From Thiovibrio sp964588325 (GTDB taxonomy: Bacteria > Desulfobacterota > Desulfobulbia > Desulfobulbales > Desulfurivibrionaceae), in the NCBI GenBank assembly GCA_964588325.1, contig CAZPOR010000008.1:62001-126000 (forward strand): a DNA stretch of 64,000 nucleotides, read 5' to 3'. A program made the position numbers and the translations under genes. A model generated the notes under the pieces. The model was not told the DNA's origin and searched no databases. It saw only the letters and a program-made list of their open reading frames with translations. Positions 44,144 to 54,184 of the stretch are shown one piece after another. Within the stretch, counting starts at the first letter, position 1, and the number at the start of each line of letters is the position of its first letter.

Positions 44144-45322
44144 ATGCACAAAGCAACAGCCATCATTGCCGCGGGCGGCGCAGGGTTACGCATGGGAACC
44201 TCCACCCCCAAGCAGTTCACCGAACTGCTTGGCGTTCCCATCCTGATCCACACCATCCGCGCCTTTCGCCAGGTTCCCGCCATCGAGGCCATTGTCGTGG
44301 TGGCCCCGGCGAAGCACCGGGAACTGACCTGCACCCTCCTCGCCCGATACCAGCTCGACGGCTGCTGCATCGTGGTGATTGGCGGCACGCTGCGCCAGGA
44401 TTCGGTGCGCCTCGGCCTGGCCCAGGTACCGGATGATGCAACCCTGGTGGCGGTACACGACGGCGCCCGGCCCCTCATCTCCCCGAAGGACATCGAACGG
44501 TGCCTGGAGGCGGCCGCCGCCCATGGCGGTGCCATCATGGCCGTGCCGGTCAAGGACACCCTCAAGGGTGTGGGCGCGGATGCCTTCATCCGTCATACCG
44601 TGGAGCGGGAAGGACTCTGGCAGGCGCAAACTCCCCAGGTGGTCCGCACCGGTCTTCTCAAGGAGGCCTTTGCCAAGGCGGACCAGGACGGCTTTATCGG
44701 CACGGACGAGGCCTCGCTCCTCGAACACGGCGGCTGGCCGGTCACGGTGGTGGAGGGCTCGGAAACCAATCTCAAGATCACCCGCCCGGATGATCTGCTC
44801 ATGGCGGAGGCCATCCTGATGCAAAAACAACCATCGCCGCAACTGCGCATCGGCCATGGCTTTGACGCCCACCGGCTGGTCGCGGGCAGAGCCCTGATCC
44901 TGGGCGGCATGGAGATCTCCCACGCACTGGGGTTGCTGGGCCACTCGGACGCCGACGTCCTCACCCATGCCCTGTGCGACGCCATCCTGGGCGCCATCGG
45001 GGCAGGCGACATTGGCCGCCATTTCCCGGACAGCGACCCGCAATACAAGGGAATCTCCAGCATCAAGCTGCTTGCCCATGTGATCGGTTTGGCCGCGGAA
45101 AAACAGTTCCGCCTGTGTAACGCCGACATCACCGTGGTGGCCCAACGCCCCAAGCTCGCCCCCCATTTCCCGGCCATGCAAAAGATCCTCGCCGAGGCGT
45201 GCCGTGTGGAGCCTGACGCCATCAACCTCAAGGCCTCCACCACGGAACAGATGGGCTATACCGGCCGCGAGGAAGGGATCAGCGCCCACGCCGTGGTGCT
45301 GATGACAAGCCAGCCCGCCTAA
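44144..45322 (+). CDS. ispDF: Bifunctional IspD/IspF enzyme
   Basis: The 392-residue product fuses IspD (~1-225: IIAAGGAGLRMG, VHDGARPL, GIVVVAP-type VVVAPAKH) to IspF (~235-392: IGHGFDAHRLV, LLGHSDADVLTHALCDAI, FPDSD and KASTTEQMGYTGREEG). IspD makes CDP-methylerythritol and IspF makes the cyclic diphosphate in the non-mevalonate isoprenoid pathway. Both active-site motifs are intact. The gene begins right after the RNase P RNA. Confidence 0.96.
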   Translation: MHKATAIIAAGGAGLRMGTSTPKQFTELLGVPILIHTIRAFRQVPAIEAIVVVAPAKHRELTCTLLARYQLDGCCIVVIGGTLRQDSVRLGLAQVPDDATLVAVHDGARPLISPKDIERCLEAAAAHGGAIMAVPVKDTLKGVGADAFIRHTVEREGLWQAQTPQVVRTGLLKEAFAKADQDGFIGTDEASLLEHGGWPVTVVEGSETNLKITRPDDLLMAEAILMQKQPSPQLRIGHGFDAHRLVAGRALILGGMEISHALGLLGHSDADVLTHALCDAILGAIGAGDIGRHFPDSDPQYKGISSIKLLAHVIGLAAEKQFRLCNADITVVAQRPKLAPHFPAMQKILAEACRVEPDAINLKASTTEQMGYTGREEGISAHAVVLMTSQPA

Positions 45323-45352
45323 ACAATTTACAGAAAAACAAGAAACCCAAGA

Positions 45353-45462
45353 CGGTAACTGCCCAGCAGTGCCACAGATGCAAGGAAGAGGCCCGCGAAG
45401 TGTGCTTTCGCACACGAGCAGGCCGATGACGAAGCAGATGTGGTGCTGCTGGGCAGTTACCG
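45353..45462. repeat. 108-bp inverted repeat with inner hairpin
   Basis: The arms begin CGGTAACTGCCCAGCAGTGC on the left and mirror as GTGCTGCTGGGCAGTTACCG on the right. The outer 18 pairs are perfect and the match continues with a few mismatches. The centre carries a separate perfect hairpin, GTGTGC-TTTC-GCACAC. It lies between the convergent ispDF and thpR genes, and the thpR stop codon is part of the right arm. It resembles a miniature mobile element or a structured bidirectional terminator. Confidence 0.75.
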
Positions 45463-45993
45463 CAGGGGATAGGAAGCCTCGATGGCGTGAAAAGCGCCCT
45501 TCGCGGTCAGCTCGCTGGAATAGAGGTGAAATTCCGAAACCGGAAACGGTTCCGTGGCAAAGAGGTTGTTCCCGGCCAAGAAACGGGTCAGCCTGGCAAG
45601 CGGGGTGTCGTGCAGCCTGGCCAGGGTGATGTGCGGGGAATACTTGCGGCCCTCGGGTTCAAGCCCCATGCCGACAAGAACATTTTCTATCCTGTTGCGC
45701 AGCCCGCCCGCCTGCTCCACCGGCGCAACACCAGCCCAGAGCACCCTTGGGGTTTTCCTGGGCGGAAAAACGCCCAATCCCTTGACCTGCAAGGAAAATG
45801 GTGGCGATGTGATACCGCCAAGCCCCTCCTTGATATCCTGGAAAACCCCGCCGTCCACCTCGCCGATGAAGCGCAGGGTCAGGTGCATCTGTTCCGGCCG
45901 CACCCATCTGGCCCCTGGCACCCCGCAGCAGAGGCCCTGCAACTGGGCCGCGACCTCCGGCGACAGATCGATGGCAACAAACAATCGATACAT
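45457..45993 (-). CDS. thpR: RNA 2',3'-cyclic phosphodiesterase ThpR
   Basis: The 178-residue product is a 2H phosphoesterase with both catalytic HxT(x) motifs, HLTL (~residue 42) and HITL (~residue 125), the layout of bacterial ThpR (2'-5' RNA ligase family). These enzymes open 2',3'-cyclic phosphates at RNA ends. The start at MYRLFVAIDLS is standard for the family. The stop codon lies inside the inverted repeat. Confidence 0.93.
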   Translation of the reverse strand: MYRLFVAIDLSPEVAAQLQGLCCGVPGARWVRPEQMHLTLRFIGEVDGGVFQDIKEGLGGITSPPFSLQVKGLGVFPPRKTPRVLWAGVAPVEQAGGLRNRIENVLVGMGLEPEGRKYSPHITLARLHDTPLARLTRFLAGNNLFATEPFPVSEFHLYSSELTAKGAFHAIEASYPLR

Positions 45994-46139
45994 TCTGCAT
46001 CTCCTCCACGACCAACAGGCGCAGGCTGCTCATGCCTGTTGACAAGCGATCCCCGATGGAATAGTTTTGCCTTTTATTATTCTCAACGTATTGTGCGTTA
46101 TTTTTTAATTTCTTTCAGTTTTTTTTCCCGGAGCAACCC

Positions 46140-46850
46140 ATGCTGAACGCCACGCCCAGTGCAGTGCGCCGCCTCTGCGTCTCCATCGCCGCAGCCGACC
46201 AAGCCGAAGCGCTGACCATGGCCAAAAACTCCGAGGCAGTCGCCGATGTCATCGAGATCCGCTTGGACTCCATGACCAACCCGGACATCCCGCTTTTTCT
46301 CAAGAGTCTGAGCAAACCCGTGCTGTTCACGAACCGGCCCACCTGGGAAGGCGGCAACTGCGCGGACGAAGAGATGACCCGCATCGCCCTGCTCACACAG
46401 GCGGCGCAAGCCGGGGCATCCTATGTGGACATCGAACTCAACGCCGACCCCGCCCTGGCCACCGGACTCATTGGGGCAGCCCGGGCCAACAACTGCAAAA
46501 CCATTGTCTCCTGGCATGATTTCAAGTGCACCGCCTCCAGCCAGGCCCTGACCGAGATCTTCCAACGGCAATGCCGAAGCGGCGCGGACATCGGCAAGAT
46601 CGTCACCACGGCCCGCTGCTTTCAGGATGTGTTCCGGGTGCTTGCCCTGCAGGAACAGGCGGCCGAACTGGGCTTTCCCCTCATCGCCTTCTGCATGGGA
46701 CAGCTTGGCATGATCAGCCGGGTGGCCACCACCGATCTCGGCGGCTACATGACCTACGCCGCCCCGGACAACGGCGCTCCCACCGCGCCCGGCCAGCTCC
46801 CCGCCTCGGCCTTGCGCCGCATCTTCACGGAACTGGGCCATGGCAATTAA
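46140..46850 (+). CDS. aroD: Type I 3-dehydroquinate dehydratase
   Basis: The 236-residue product has the Schiff-base lysine in GADIGKIVTTA (~residue 161), the general acid-base His in SWHDF (~124), and IEIRLDSM at the N-terminus. It dehydrates 3-dehydroquinate, step three of the shikimate pathway. GGAGCAACCC precedes the ATG. Its last 11 bases overlap the aroE gene. Confidence 0.95.
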   Translation: MLNATPSAVRRLCVSIAAADQAEALTMAKNSEAVADVIEIRLDSMTNPDIPLFLKSLSKPVLFTNRPTWEGGNCADEEMTRIALLTQAAQAGASYVDIELNADPALATGLIGAARANNCKTIVSWHDFKCTASSQALTEIFQRQCRSGADIGKIVTTARCFQDVFRVLALQEQAAELGFPLIAFCMGQLGMISRVATTDLGGYMTYAAPDNGAPTAPGQLPASALRRIFTELGHGN

Positions 46851-47667
46851 CGGCGCAACCGAACTCTACGGCATCATGGGCAACCCGGTTGGACACAGCC
46901 TGAGTCCGGCCATGCACAATGCAGCCTTTGCCGCCCTTGGCCTCAACAAGGCGTATCTTCCCTTTGCCGTGCAGGAGCAGGACGTGGCCCAAGCCATGGC
47001 AGGCTTCCGCGCCTTGGGCATCAAGGGGGTGAGCGTCACCATCCCCCACAAGCAGGCAGTGCTGGAGCATCTCGACTCCATCGATCCGGTGGCCAAGAAA
47101 ATCGGCGCGGTGAACACCCTGGTCATCACCAAGAGTAGTATCCACGGGGCAAATACCGACTGGCTCGGGGCCAACCGGGCGCTCTTCGAAAAGATCAATC
47201 TTCAGGACACTTCTGTTCTGCTCCTGGGCGCAGGCGGTTCGGCGCGGGCCATCGGTTTCGGCCTGCTCGAGGCCGGCGCCTCGCTCACCATTGCCAGCCG
47301 GACTCCGGAAAAAGGCCGGAAACTGACACAACTGCTCGGCTGCCCCTGGCTGCCCCTGGCCGAGGCCGCCACCTTCAAGGCTAATGCCCTGGTGAACGCC
47401 ACCTCAATCGGCATGGTCCCGCAACAGGACATGTTGCCCATTGCCAAAGAGGCCCTGGCCAACTTCCGCGTGGTCATGGACATCGTCTATGCCCCCTTGA
47501 AAACCCGCCTGTTGCAGGAAGCGGAACTGGCGGGCTGCCAAACCATCGACGGCCTTGCCATGCTGCTCTATCAGGGCGCGGCCCAGTTTGAACTCTGGAC
47601 CGGCCAACAGGCCCCGTTGGAAGTGATGCGGCAGAGCCTGCTCAGCAGCTTGGGCCACACCCCCTGA
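46840..47667 (+). CDS. aroE: Shikimate dehydrogenase
   Basis: The 275-residue product has the N-terminal substrate fold (MGNPVGHSLSPAMHN, SVTIPHKQ with catalytic Lys, NTDWLGA) and the NADP fold LLLGAGGSARAIGF. It reduces 3-dehydroshikimate to shikimate. Its start overlaps the aroD end by 11 bases, so translation is coupled. A dispersed repeat separates it from aroA. Confidence 0.95.
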   Translation: MAINGATELYGIMGNPVGHSLSPAMHNAAFAALGLNKAYLPFAVQEQDVAQAMAGFRALGIKGVSVTIPHKQAVLEHLDSIDPVAKKIGAVNTLVITKSSIHGANTDWLGANRALFEKINLQDTSVLLLGAGGSARAIGFGLLEAGASLTIASRTPEKGRKLTQLLGCPWLPLAEAATFKANALVNATSIGMVPQQDMLPIAKEALANFRVVMDIVYAPLKTRLLQEAELAGCQTIDGLAMLLYQGAAQFELWTGQQAPLEVMRQSLLSSLGHTP

Positions 47668-47702
47668 CGATGAACTCAACAACAGCTCACAATTTGAAAT
47701 TC

Positions 47703-47782
47703 CGTCATTCCGGCGAAAGCCGGAATCCAGTATTTTCCGGCCATTACGACACATCTGGACCCCGGTTTTCACCGGGGAGACG
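47703..47782. repeat. Dispersed CGTCATTCC repeat, two-arm copy
   Basis: The left arm CGTCATTCCGGCGAAAGCCG with GAATCCAG is identical to that at 7060. The right arm is CTGGACCCCGGTTTTCACCG with GGGAGACG. It lies in the 151-base gap between aroE and aroA. Confidence 0.8.
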
Positions 47783-47818
47783 CCTTATTACTCGCTCATC
47801 CATAAGATTGCCCAGACC

Positions 47819-49102
47819 ATGAAAGAAATCCGCCCCCTTGATTCCACCGACACCACCCTCACCGTGCCCGGCTCAAAAAGCCTGACCCAGCGGGCTCTCA
47901 TTGCCGCGGCCCTGGCCAACGGGGAAAGCATCCTGCACTACCCCCTGGCCAGCGAGGACACCGAATACACCTCCGCAGCCCTGGCGGCCATGGGCATCAC
48001 CGTAACGCCCGGGACGGAGCAATGGCGGGTCTTGGGCAAAGGCGGAGCCATCGCCACGCCAGAGCAAGAAATATTCCTGGGCAACAACGGCACCGCCACA
48101 CGCTTTCTCACCTCGGTGGCGGCGCTGGGCCACGGCGATTTCACCATCAACGGCGACACCCGCATGCACGAACGGCCGATCAAGCCCCTGATGGAGGCTT
48201 TGTCCGGCTGGGGGGTTGCAATCCGCAGCGTCCACGACACGGGCTGTCCGCCAGTCGCCATCGCGGCCAAAGGCATCACGGGCGGCACAACCCTGCTGCC
48301 CGAGGGCAAGAGCAGCCAGTACCTCTCCTCCCTCCTGCTGGTGGCGCCCTATGCCGCGCAACCCGCCGAACTTGTAGTGGCCGGAGAGGTGCTGTCCAAA
48401 CCCTATGTCGCCATGACCCTGGCCGTGATGCGGGATTTCGGCATCGAGGTGACAGCCAATACCGAACTCAACCACTTCTCCATCCCCCAGGGATGTTACC
48501 AGGCGCGGGAATACGCGGTGGAAGGCGACGCCTCCAGCGCCTCCTATTTCTGGGCCGCTGCGGCGGTGACCGGCGGCCGGGTGACTGTGGCCAACGTGCC
48601 CTCGCCATCGTTGCAGGGGGATGCGGTGCTGGTGGATATCCTGGCCCGGATGGGCTGCTCGGTGGAACGGACCGCAGCGGGCATCACCGTGAACGGCGCC
48701 AAGGAGCTGCGGGGGGTTGAAGTGGACATGGGCGACTGCCCGGACGTGGTCCCCACCCTGGCGGTGGTTGCCGCTTTCGCCAAGGGCAGGACGGTGATCA
48801 AAAACATCGCCCATCTGCGGATCAAGGAGTGCGACCGCCTCCAGGTCATGGTCACGGAGCTGGCCAAACTGGGCATCGCCGCCGAGGAGCGGCCGGATGC
48901 CATGATCATCGCGGGCCGGGAAAAAAACAGCTCCCTCTCTGGCGCGGAGATTGACACCTACAACGACCACCGCATCGCCATGAGCTTCGCGGTCGCCGGG
49001 CTGATGGTGCCTGGTGTCCGGATTCGGGAAGAAGGGTGCGTGGTCAAATCCTTTCCGGATTTCTGGGAACGGTTCGAATTGCTGTACGGTAAGGCAGACT
49101 GA
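47819..49102 (+). CDS. aroA: 3-phosphoshikimate 1-carboxyvinyltransferase (EPSP synthase)
   Basis: The 427-residue product shows the EPSP signatures VPGSKSLTQRALI, LGNNGTATRFL, KPLMEALSGWG, the catalytic IKECDRLQVM and NDHRIAMSF. It adds enolpyruvate to shikimate-3-phosphate. With aroD and aroE it gives three steps of the shikimate pathway in one transcribed group. The preceding gap carries a repeat and no terminator. Confidence 0.96.
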   Translation: MKEIRPLDSTDTTLTVPGSKSLTQRALIAAALANGESILHYPLASEDTEYTSAALAAMGITVTPGTEQWRVLGKGGAIATPEQEIFLGNNGTATRFLTSVAALGHGDFTINGDTRMHERPIKPLMEALSGWGVAIRSVHDTGCPPVAIAAKGITGGTTLLPEGKSSQYLSSLLLVAPYAAQPAELVVAGEVLSKPYVAMTLAVMRDFGIEVTANTELNHFSIPQGCYQAREYAVEGDASSASYFWAAAAVTGGRVTVANVPSPSLQGDAVLVDILARMGCSVERTAAGITVNGAKELRGVEVDMGDCPDVVPTLAVVAAFAKGRTVIKNIAHLRIKECDRLQVMVTELAKLGIAAEERPDAMIIAGREKNSSLSGAEIDTYNDHRIAMSFAVAGLMVPGVRIREEGCVVKSFPDFWERFELLYGKAD

Positions 49103-49155
49103 TCTTCGCTCACAAATCAGCAGTGGCGGTGTTGCCGTTTTTCCCGCAATACCGC

Positions 49156-52100
49156 CTAAGCAGCAGCCTCGCCCTTGGCGGCAAAGGGCAGCGACTGCTG
49201 CGGGCTCTTGTCATAGGATGCGACGTCAAGCTGGGCTCCGCGGTCGAGCATCTCCAGCAGCACGTCCCTTGCCACCGGTTTGCTGAACAAAAAGCCCTGC
49301 ATCTCGTCACAGCCGTGCCGGCGGAGGAAATGCAGTTGCTCCCCGGTTTCCACGCCCTCGGCCACCACCCGCATATTCAGGCTCTTGGCCATGGCGATGA
49401 TGGCCGCGACAATGGCCACGTTATCACCCCGCCCCATGATATCGCGGACAAACCGCCGGTCTATCTTGAGTTCGCCGATGGGCAGTTGCTTCAAGTAATA
49501 GAGCGAGGAATAGCCGGTGCCGAAATCATCGATGGAAATTCCCGCTCCCATTCCCCGGAGCTCGCCGAGCAGGACAATGGCCTTCTGCTCGTTTTCCATG
49601 ACCGATCCCTCGGTAATCTCAAAAATCAGTCCTTCCGGTCCGATTCCGGCCGCTGACAGGGTAGCCCGGATCTTGCCCAGCAGATTCTCCTGCCGGAACT
49701 GACGGGGGGAGAGATTCACCGACATCTTGATCCCGTATCCTTTGCCGAGAAGCTCGCCAAGATCGGCGCAGGCCTGGGCAAGCACCCAATCCCCGATCTC
49801 CACGATAAGCCCGGTGTCTTCGGCCATGGGAATGAAATCCGCCGGGTTGATTATCTCCCCGTCGCCATGGCGCCAGCGGATGAGCGCCTCCACCCCCACG
49901 ATCCTGCCCGTGTTCAAATCCACCTTGGGCTGGTAATGCAGAAAAAATTCCTTGCGATCCAAGGCCTTGCGCAGGCTGTTTTCGATGGCCAGCCACTCGG
50001 TGACCCGCTTGTTCATGGCCGGGGTGAAAATTCGATAGGTGTTCTTGCCGCTTTCCTTGGCCCGGTACATGGCGGTGTCCGCGTTCTTGATCAGGGTGTC
50101 CTGATCCTGGCCGTCTTCGGGATAGAAGGCGATGCCCAGGCTGACGGTAAGATAGAACTCCTGCCCCTGGATGCTGATCACCGGGGCCAGTCCTTCGACG
50201 ATTCTCTGCGCGGCCAGGAGCACATCCTCTTCCTGCTCCACCCCCTGGAACAACACAATGAATTCATCGCCGCCGTACCGGGCCACGCTGTCAATCTCCC
50301 GCAGGCAACGGCCAAGCCGGAGCGCCACCTCCTTGAGCAGCAGGTCGCCGACCGTGTGCCCCAGGCTGTCGTTGATCCGTTTGAAATTGTCCAGATCGAG
50401 AAACAGGACCCCCACCTTGTTTTCATCCCGCCGGGCATGGGCCATGGCCACGCCGAGCCGGTCATGGAACAGCACCCGGTTGGGCAGGCCGGTCAGGGCA
50501 TCGTGGTGCGCCTGATACCGCAACTGCTCTTCGTGCAGCTTGATTTCGGTCATGTCATGGAACACGCCGACATAGTTCACAATATTTCCCTGAACATCGC
50601 GGATGGAGGAAATGATCAGCCACTCGGGATAGATCTCTCCATCCTTGCGCCGGTTCCAGATCTCCCCCTGCCACTGCCCGGTTTCCACCAGTCCGCGCCA
50701 CATCTCGACAAAAAATCCTTCCTCATGCCGCTCCGACTTGAGGATTCTGGGATTCTGCCCGATCACCTCCTGCGCCCCGTAGCCGGTAATGTCCGTGAAA
50801 GCCCGGTTTATCCGCTGAATAACCCCAGCGGCATCGGTGATCACAATGCCTTCGATGCTGTTTTCAAAAACATTGTCCGACAGCACCAGTTGCAGGGTGG
50901 CGTGTTTCGCCTCGGTGATGTCCTGGATAATGCCCATGAGATGAACAGCCCGGCCATGCTCGTCCCGCTTGACCTCGGCCTCGGTGTGCATATACCGTTC
51001 CGCGCCATCGGGGCGGATTATGCGAAACTCCAGATTGTCGGAAGAGTCGCCCGCCAGCAAACCCTGCAACCACGCCTGCACCTGAGCCTTGTCCTCGGAG
51101 CGGACATAGTGGAGAAAGCCTTCATAGGTGTAGGTTCTGCTCTCTTTGCCCACCCCGAACAACCGGTAGGTCTGCTCGGAACAGACAAGATTATTTTTAG
51201 TCACATCCCATTCCCAGTATCCGAGCCTGGCGATATTCTGCGCTCTTGCCAGGCTTTTCTCGCTGCGCCGCAGGCTTTCCTCGATGCGCCCCCGTTCGAG
51301 AATCTCCTGGTTGAGATCCTCATTGGTCTTGGCCAGATCCACCGTCCGCTCGACCACGAGCTCTTCAAGGCTTTTCCGATATTTTTCAAGCTCCGCATAA
51401 CTCTTGCCAAGCTCATCCCTGGAAGAAGAAAGGGCCTGATTCGCCGCCTTCAGTTCCCGATGCGAGGCAGCAAAGGTAAAATGCAGCACCAGAAAAGCGG
51501 CAATCCCCCCCGCAAGGGTCAAGACGATGCTTAAACCGATAAAGGCGTTGAATTCCTCGACAAACTGGGTCACTTCAATGGCCAGGGCGATCCGGCCGAC
51601 GGTTTCGCCCTTGAAATCCGGCAGAGCCAGGCTGGTATCAAACACATACCAGCGCCCTTGGATTTGTTGCGGAGCGAGATTCCCGCCGGAAAAACGAAAA
51701 TTCTTTGGCAGATGCCGGAAGACATTGTCGCAGCACTGGAGCAGGATCTGATCTCCCAGCTCCTGCAGAGGATAGTGCGTCGCATGCAGCGACCCTTTCC
51801 AGACAGCCCGGTCAAACAGCATGGCCATCTGCGCCCCTTGCCCCGGCTCCATGAGCTCCGCAAGCCGCTCCGCCTTGAAGCCCAGGGAAACGCCGCCGAG
51901 GTAGGTTTCTCCATCAAAAATGGGCTGGGTGATCTGGTAAAAAAGCCCATCGCGCCCGGTTGCATAACCGGACAACGGCTTGCGCCTGCGGTTGGTTTCC
52001 GCAACCATGGGGTGGGAGGAAAGATCGTCGCCGTAGCGTTCCGGCTGGTGCACCCGCAGGAAGGAACGGTTGTCCGGCGTGTAAAAATGAAATTGCACCA

Positions 52101-52416
52101 GGGTGGGATTTTCTCGCTGCAAAACCTCGTACAGGGGAAGGCACTGGGCCAGCAATACGGCGCGGTCTCCAGCGGCCAGGGCGGCGACAAGCTGGGGCCG
52201 GGTGACGGTGATGCTGTGGATCCGCAGCCGATACGGAGCAAAGGAGTGCTTGGAAGTCAGATCGAACAGATTGCTTATATGCTTCTGTTCCGCGGCAATC
52301 CGTGCGTTCAGGTCATGATGACGGGCTCTGGTTCCCCAGAACAAAAAGACTCCGGCCAGGCAGAAAATCGTCCCCAGCACCATCACGGTGGCTTTCCATT
52401 GTCTCAAAGAAGGCAT
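49156..52416 (-). CDS. Membrane sensor with PAS, GGDEF and EAL domains
   Basis: The ~1086-residue product has a first membrane helix, a periplasmic sensor (~40-270), a second helix (~285-310), a short coiled coil, two PAS domains (~390-620), a GGDEF domain with intact YGGDEF and an EAL domain with VEALIRWRH. GGDEF makes and EAL breaks cyclic-di-GMP; both catalytic motifs look intact, so the balance is probably set by the sensor. Start at MPSLRQWK is placed at the first helix; upstream codons run into the next gene. Confidence 0.92.
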   Translation of the reverse strand: MPSLRQWKATVMVLGTIFCLAGVFLFWGTRARHHDLNARIAAEQKHISNLFDLTSKHSFAPYRLRIHSITVTRPQLVAALAAGDRAVLLAQCLPLYEVLQRENPTLVQFHFYTPDNRSFLRVHQPERYGDDLSSHPMVAETNRRRKPLSGYATGRDGLFYQITQPIFDGETYLGGVSLGFKAERLAELMEPGQGAQMAMLFDRAVWKGSLHATHYPLQELGDQILLQCCDNVFRHLPKNFRFSGGNLAPQQIQGRWYVFDTSLALPDFKGETVGRIALAIEVTQFVEEFNAFIGLSIVLTLAGGIAAFLVLHFTFAASHRELKAANQALSSSRDELGKSYAELEKYRKSLEELVVERTVDLAKTNEDLNQEILERGRIEESLRRSEKSLARAQNIARLGYWEWDVTKNNLVCSEQTYRLFGVGKESRTYTYEGFLHYVRSEDKAQVQAWLQGLLAGDSSDNLEFRIIRPDGAERYMHTEAEVKRDEHGRAVHLMGIIQDITEAKHATLQLVLSDNVFENSIEGIVITDAAGVIQRINRAFTDITGYGAQEVIGQNPRILKSERHEEGFFVEMWRGLVETGQWQGEIWNRRKDGEIYPEWLIISSIRDVQGNIVNYVGVFHDMTEIKLHEEQLRYQAHHDALTGLPNRVLFHDRLGVAMAHARRDENKVGVLFLDLDNFKRINDSLGHTVGDLLLKEVALRLGRCLREIDSVARYGGDEFIVLFQGVEQEEDVLLAAQRIVEGLAPVISIQGQEFYLTVSLGIAFYPEDGQDQDTLIKNADTAMYRAKESGKNTYRIFTPAMNKRVTEWLAIENSLRKALDRKEFFLHYQPKVDLNTGRIVGVEALIRWRHGDGEIINPADFIPMAEDTGLIVEIGDWVLAQACADLGELLGKGYGIKMSVNLSPRQFRQENLLGKIRATLSAAGIGPEGLIFEITEGSVMENEQKAIVLLGELRGMGAGISIDDFGTGYSSLYYLKQLPIGELKIDRRFVRDIMGRGDNVAIVAAIIAMAKSLNMRVVAEGVETGEQLHFLRRHGCDEMQGFLFSKPVARDVLLEMLDRGAQLDVASYDKSPQQSLPFAAKGEAAA

Positions 52417-52519
52417 GCTTTTGTTCTCGTAATCCGTTGAATGGTAAAATGAGCGGCATCTTGCATGCCGGCGCTTTTCGCCGTGCCTCTGCGCACAGGG
52501 GCTTTTTTCATCCCGCCTC

Positions 52520-54184
52520 TCACCCGGCAAGGATCCCGGCGGCGCCGAGCAAGGCCCAGCCAAGCGCATCAGCCTCCTCCCCGCTGTACCCCGGATTATG
52601 CCGCAGCCCGGCATAATGGGCCAAGAGACGGACTGCCAGTTTTTTCCCCAATTGCACGCCTTCCTGGTCAAAGGAGTTGATGTTCCAGATAAACCCCTGG
52701 AACACCACTTTGGCCTCGTAGAGCGCCAGGAGCGCGCCCATGGTGTAGGGGGTCAGCCGGTCGGCCAGGAGCACGGCGCTGGGCCGGTTGCCGGCAAACC
52801 TCCGGTTGGGATTTTCATGGGGCTGTCCGGTGGCCAGGGCAAGGGCCTGGGCCAGGAGGTTTGCCACCAGTTTTTCCTGGGAGGTGGTCTGCTCGATGAG
52901 CAGGTCGCGGTCATACTGGCTGCGGCGAAATCCGATGAATTCGGCGGGGACGATGGCGGTGCCTTGATGGATCAGTTGGTAAAAGGCGTGCTGGCCATTG
53001 GTGCCCGGCTCCCCCCAGATGATGGGGCCGCTTTTCCAGGCAAGGGGCTTGCCCTGGCGGGTTACGGATTTGCCGTTGCTTTCCATGTCGCATTGCTGGA
53101 GATGGGCGGTGAACCGCACCAACGCCTGACTGTAAGGCAGGATGGCCAGGGTCTCGCAGCCGAGGAAATTATGGTTCCAGATGCCCAGCAGGGCCAGGAG
53201 CAGGGGCGGGTTGCGGAGGATGTCCGGCTCTTCCGCCGCCAGGTCCATGGCGTGGGCGCCGCGGAGGATTTCCATGAGCTGCGGGTATCCCAGGCCAAAG
53301 CCGAGCATCACCGCGCCGACCATGGAGGTGGCGCTGTACCGTCCGCCGATGGAGTCGAACATGTAAAAAGAGCGGAGATACCGGGCGGGGTTGTCCATGG
53401 GCGAACCCTTGCCGGTAACAGCCAAAAAATGCCGGCTTGGATCGAGCCCCGCCTCACCAAAGGCCTTGCGCGCCAGCTCTTCGTTGGTCATGGTTTCGAG
53501 GGTGGAGCCGCTTTTCGACACCACATTCACCAGGGTTCTGGCCAGATCAAGCCCGCTCAGGGTGGCGGCGGCGTCATCGGGGTCCACGTTGCTGATGAAA
53601 TGCACCCTCCGGCCCGGAATACCATAGGCGGCCAAGGCCAGATACAAGGCCCGCGGGCCGAGGTCCGAGCCGCCGATCCCAATCTGGATCAGATCGGTGA
53701 ATGGCTCTCCGGCCGCATTGACAATCGCTCCCGAATCCAGGGCAGCGAGAAAACCGGCAAGCTTGTCCAGCTCTGCCTTGGCCATGGCCGAGGCCTCCGG
53801 CGCCGGAGTCACCGGCGCGAAGATGTCGCGACAGGCGGTGTGCAGCACCTGCCGCTCCTCGCTTGCGTACCCCTCGATCCGGTTCAGCACCGCGCCCTTT
53901 TTCATCAGCAGGAACTGGGGGATCGCCCCGCTCTCCTCGGCAAGCCGTTGCAGGGCGGAAAGCACGGCTTCATCCACCCGCTGGGTGGCATACAAAAGGT
54001 CAATTCCGGCGGCATGGGCTTTGTACCCATGGATTCTTGCCGGCGAAAGGGCGCCGGGCGCGGTCAGGTCATAGGGCGCCCCGGCAAGCGCATCAAGCTC
54101 CGCCAATGCTGACATCGTATTGAAATCACAAGAAAAATACTGCGAAGCCTCGGCTTGTTTCCCGCCTTCCCTTGACTGCGCCAT
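52520..54184 (-). CDS. pgi: Glucose-6-phosphate isomerase
   Basis: The product of ~554 residues has the Pgi signatures QIGIGGSDLGPRALY, VNVVSKSGSTLETM, the catalytic GGRYSATSMVGA and QLGKKLA near the C-terminus. It interconverts glucose-6-phosphate and fructose-6-phosphate. The ATG at 54184 has GGGGA eight bases upstream; a shorter start at 54115 without a ribosome site is also possible. Transcribed alone. Confidence 0.94.
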   Translation of the reverse strand: MAQSREGGKQAEASQYFSCDFNTMSALAELDALAGAPYDLTAPGALSPARIHGYKAHAAGIDLLYATQRVDEAVLSALQRLAEESGAIPQFLLMKKGAVLNRIEGYASEERQVLHTACRDIFAPVTPAPEASAMAKAELDKLAGFLAALDSGAIVNAAGEPFTDLIQIGIGGSDLGPRALYLALAAYGIPGRRVHFISNVDPDDAAATLSGLDLARTLVNVVSKSGSTLETMTNEELARKAFGEAGLDPSRHFLAVTGKGSPMDNPARYLRSFYMFDSIGGRYSATSMVGAVMLGFGLGYPQLMEILRGAHAMDLAAEEPDILRNPPLLLALLGIWNHNFLGCETLAILPYSQALVRFTAHLQQCDMESNGKSVTRQGKPLAWKSGPIIWGEPGTNGQHAFYQLIHQGTAIVPAEFIGFRRSQYDRDLLIEQTTSQEKLVANLLAQALALATGQPHENPNRRFAGNRPSAVLLADRLTPYTMGALLALYEAKVVFQGFIWNINSFDQEGVQLGKKLAVRLLAHYAGLRHNPGYSGEEADALGWALLGAAGILAG

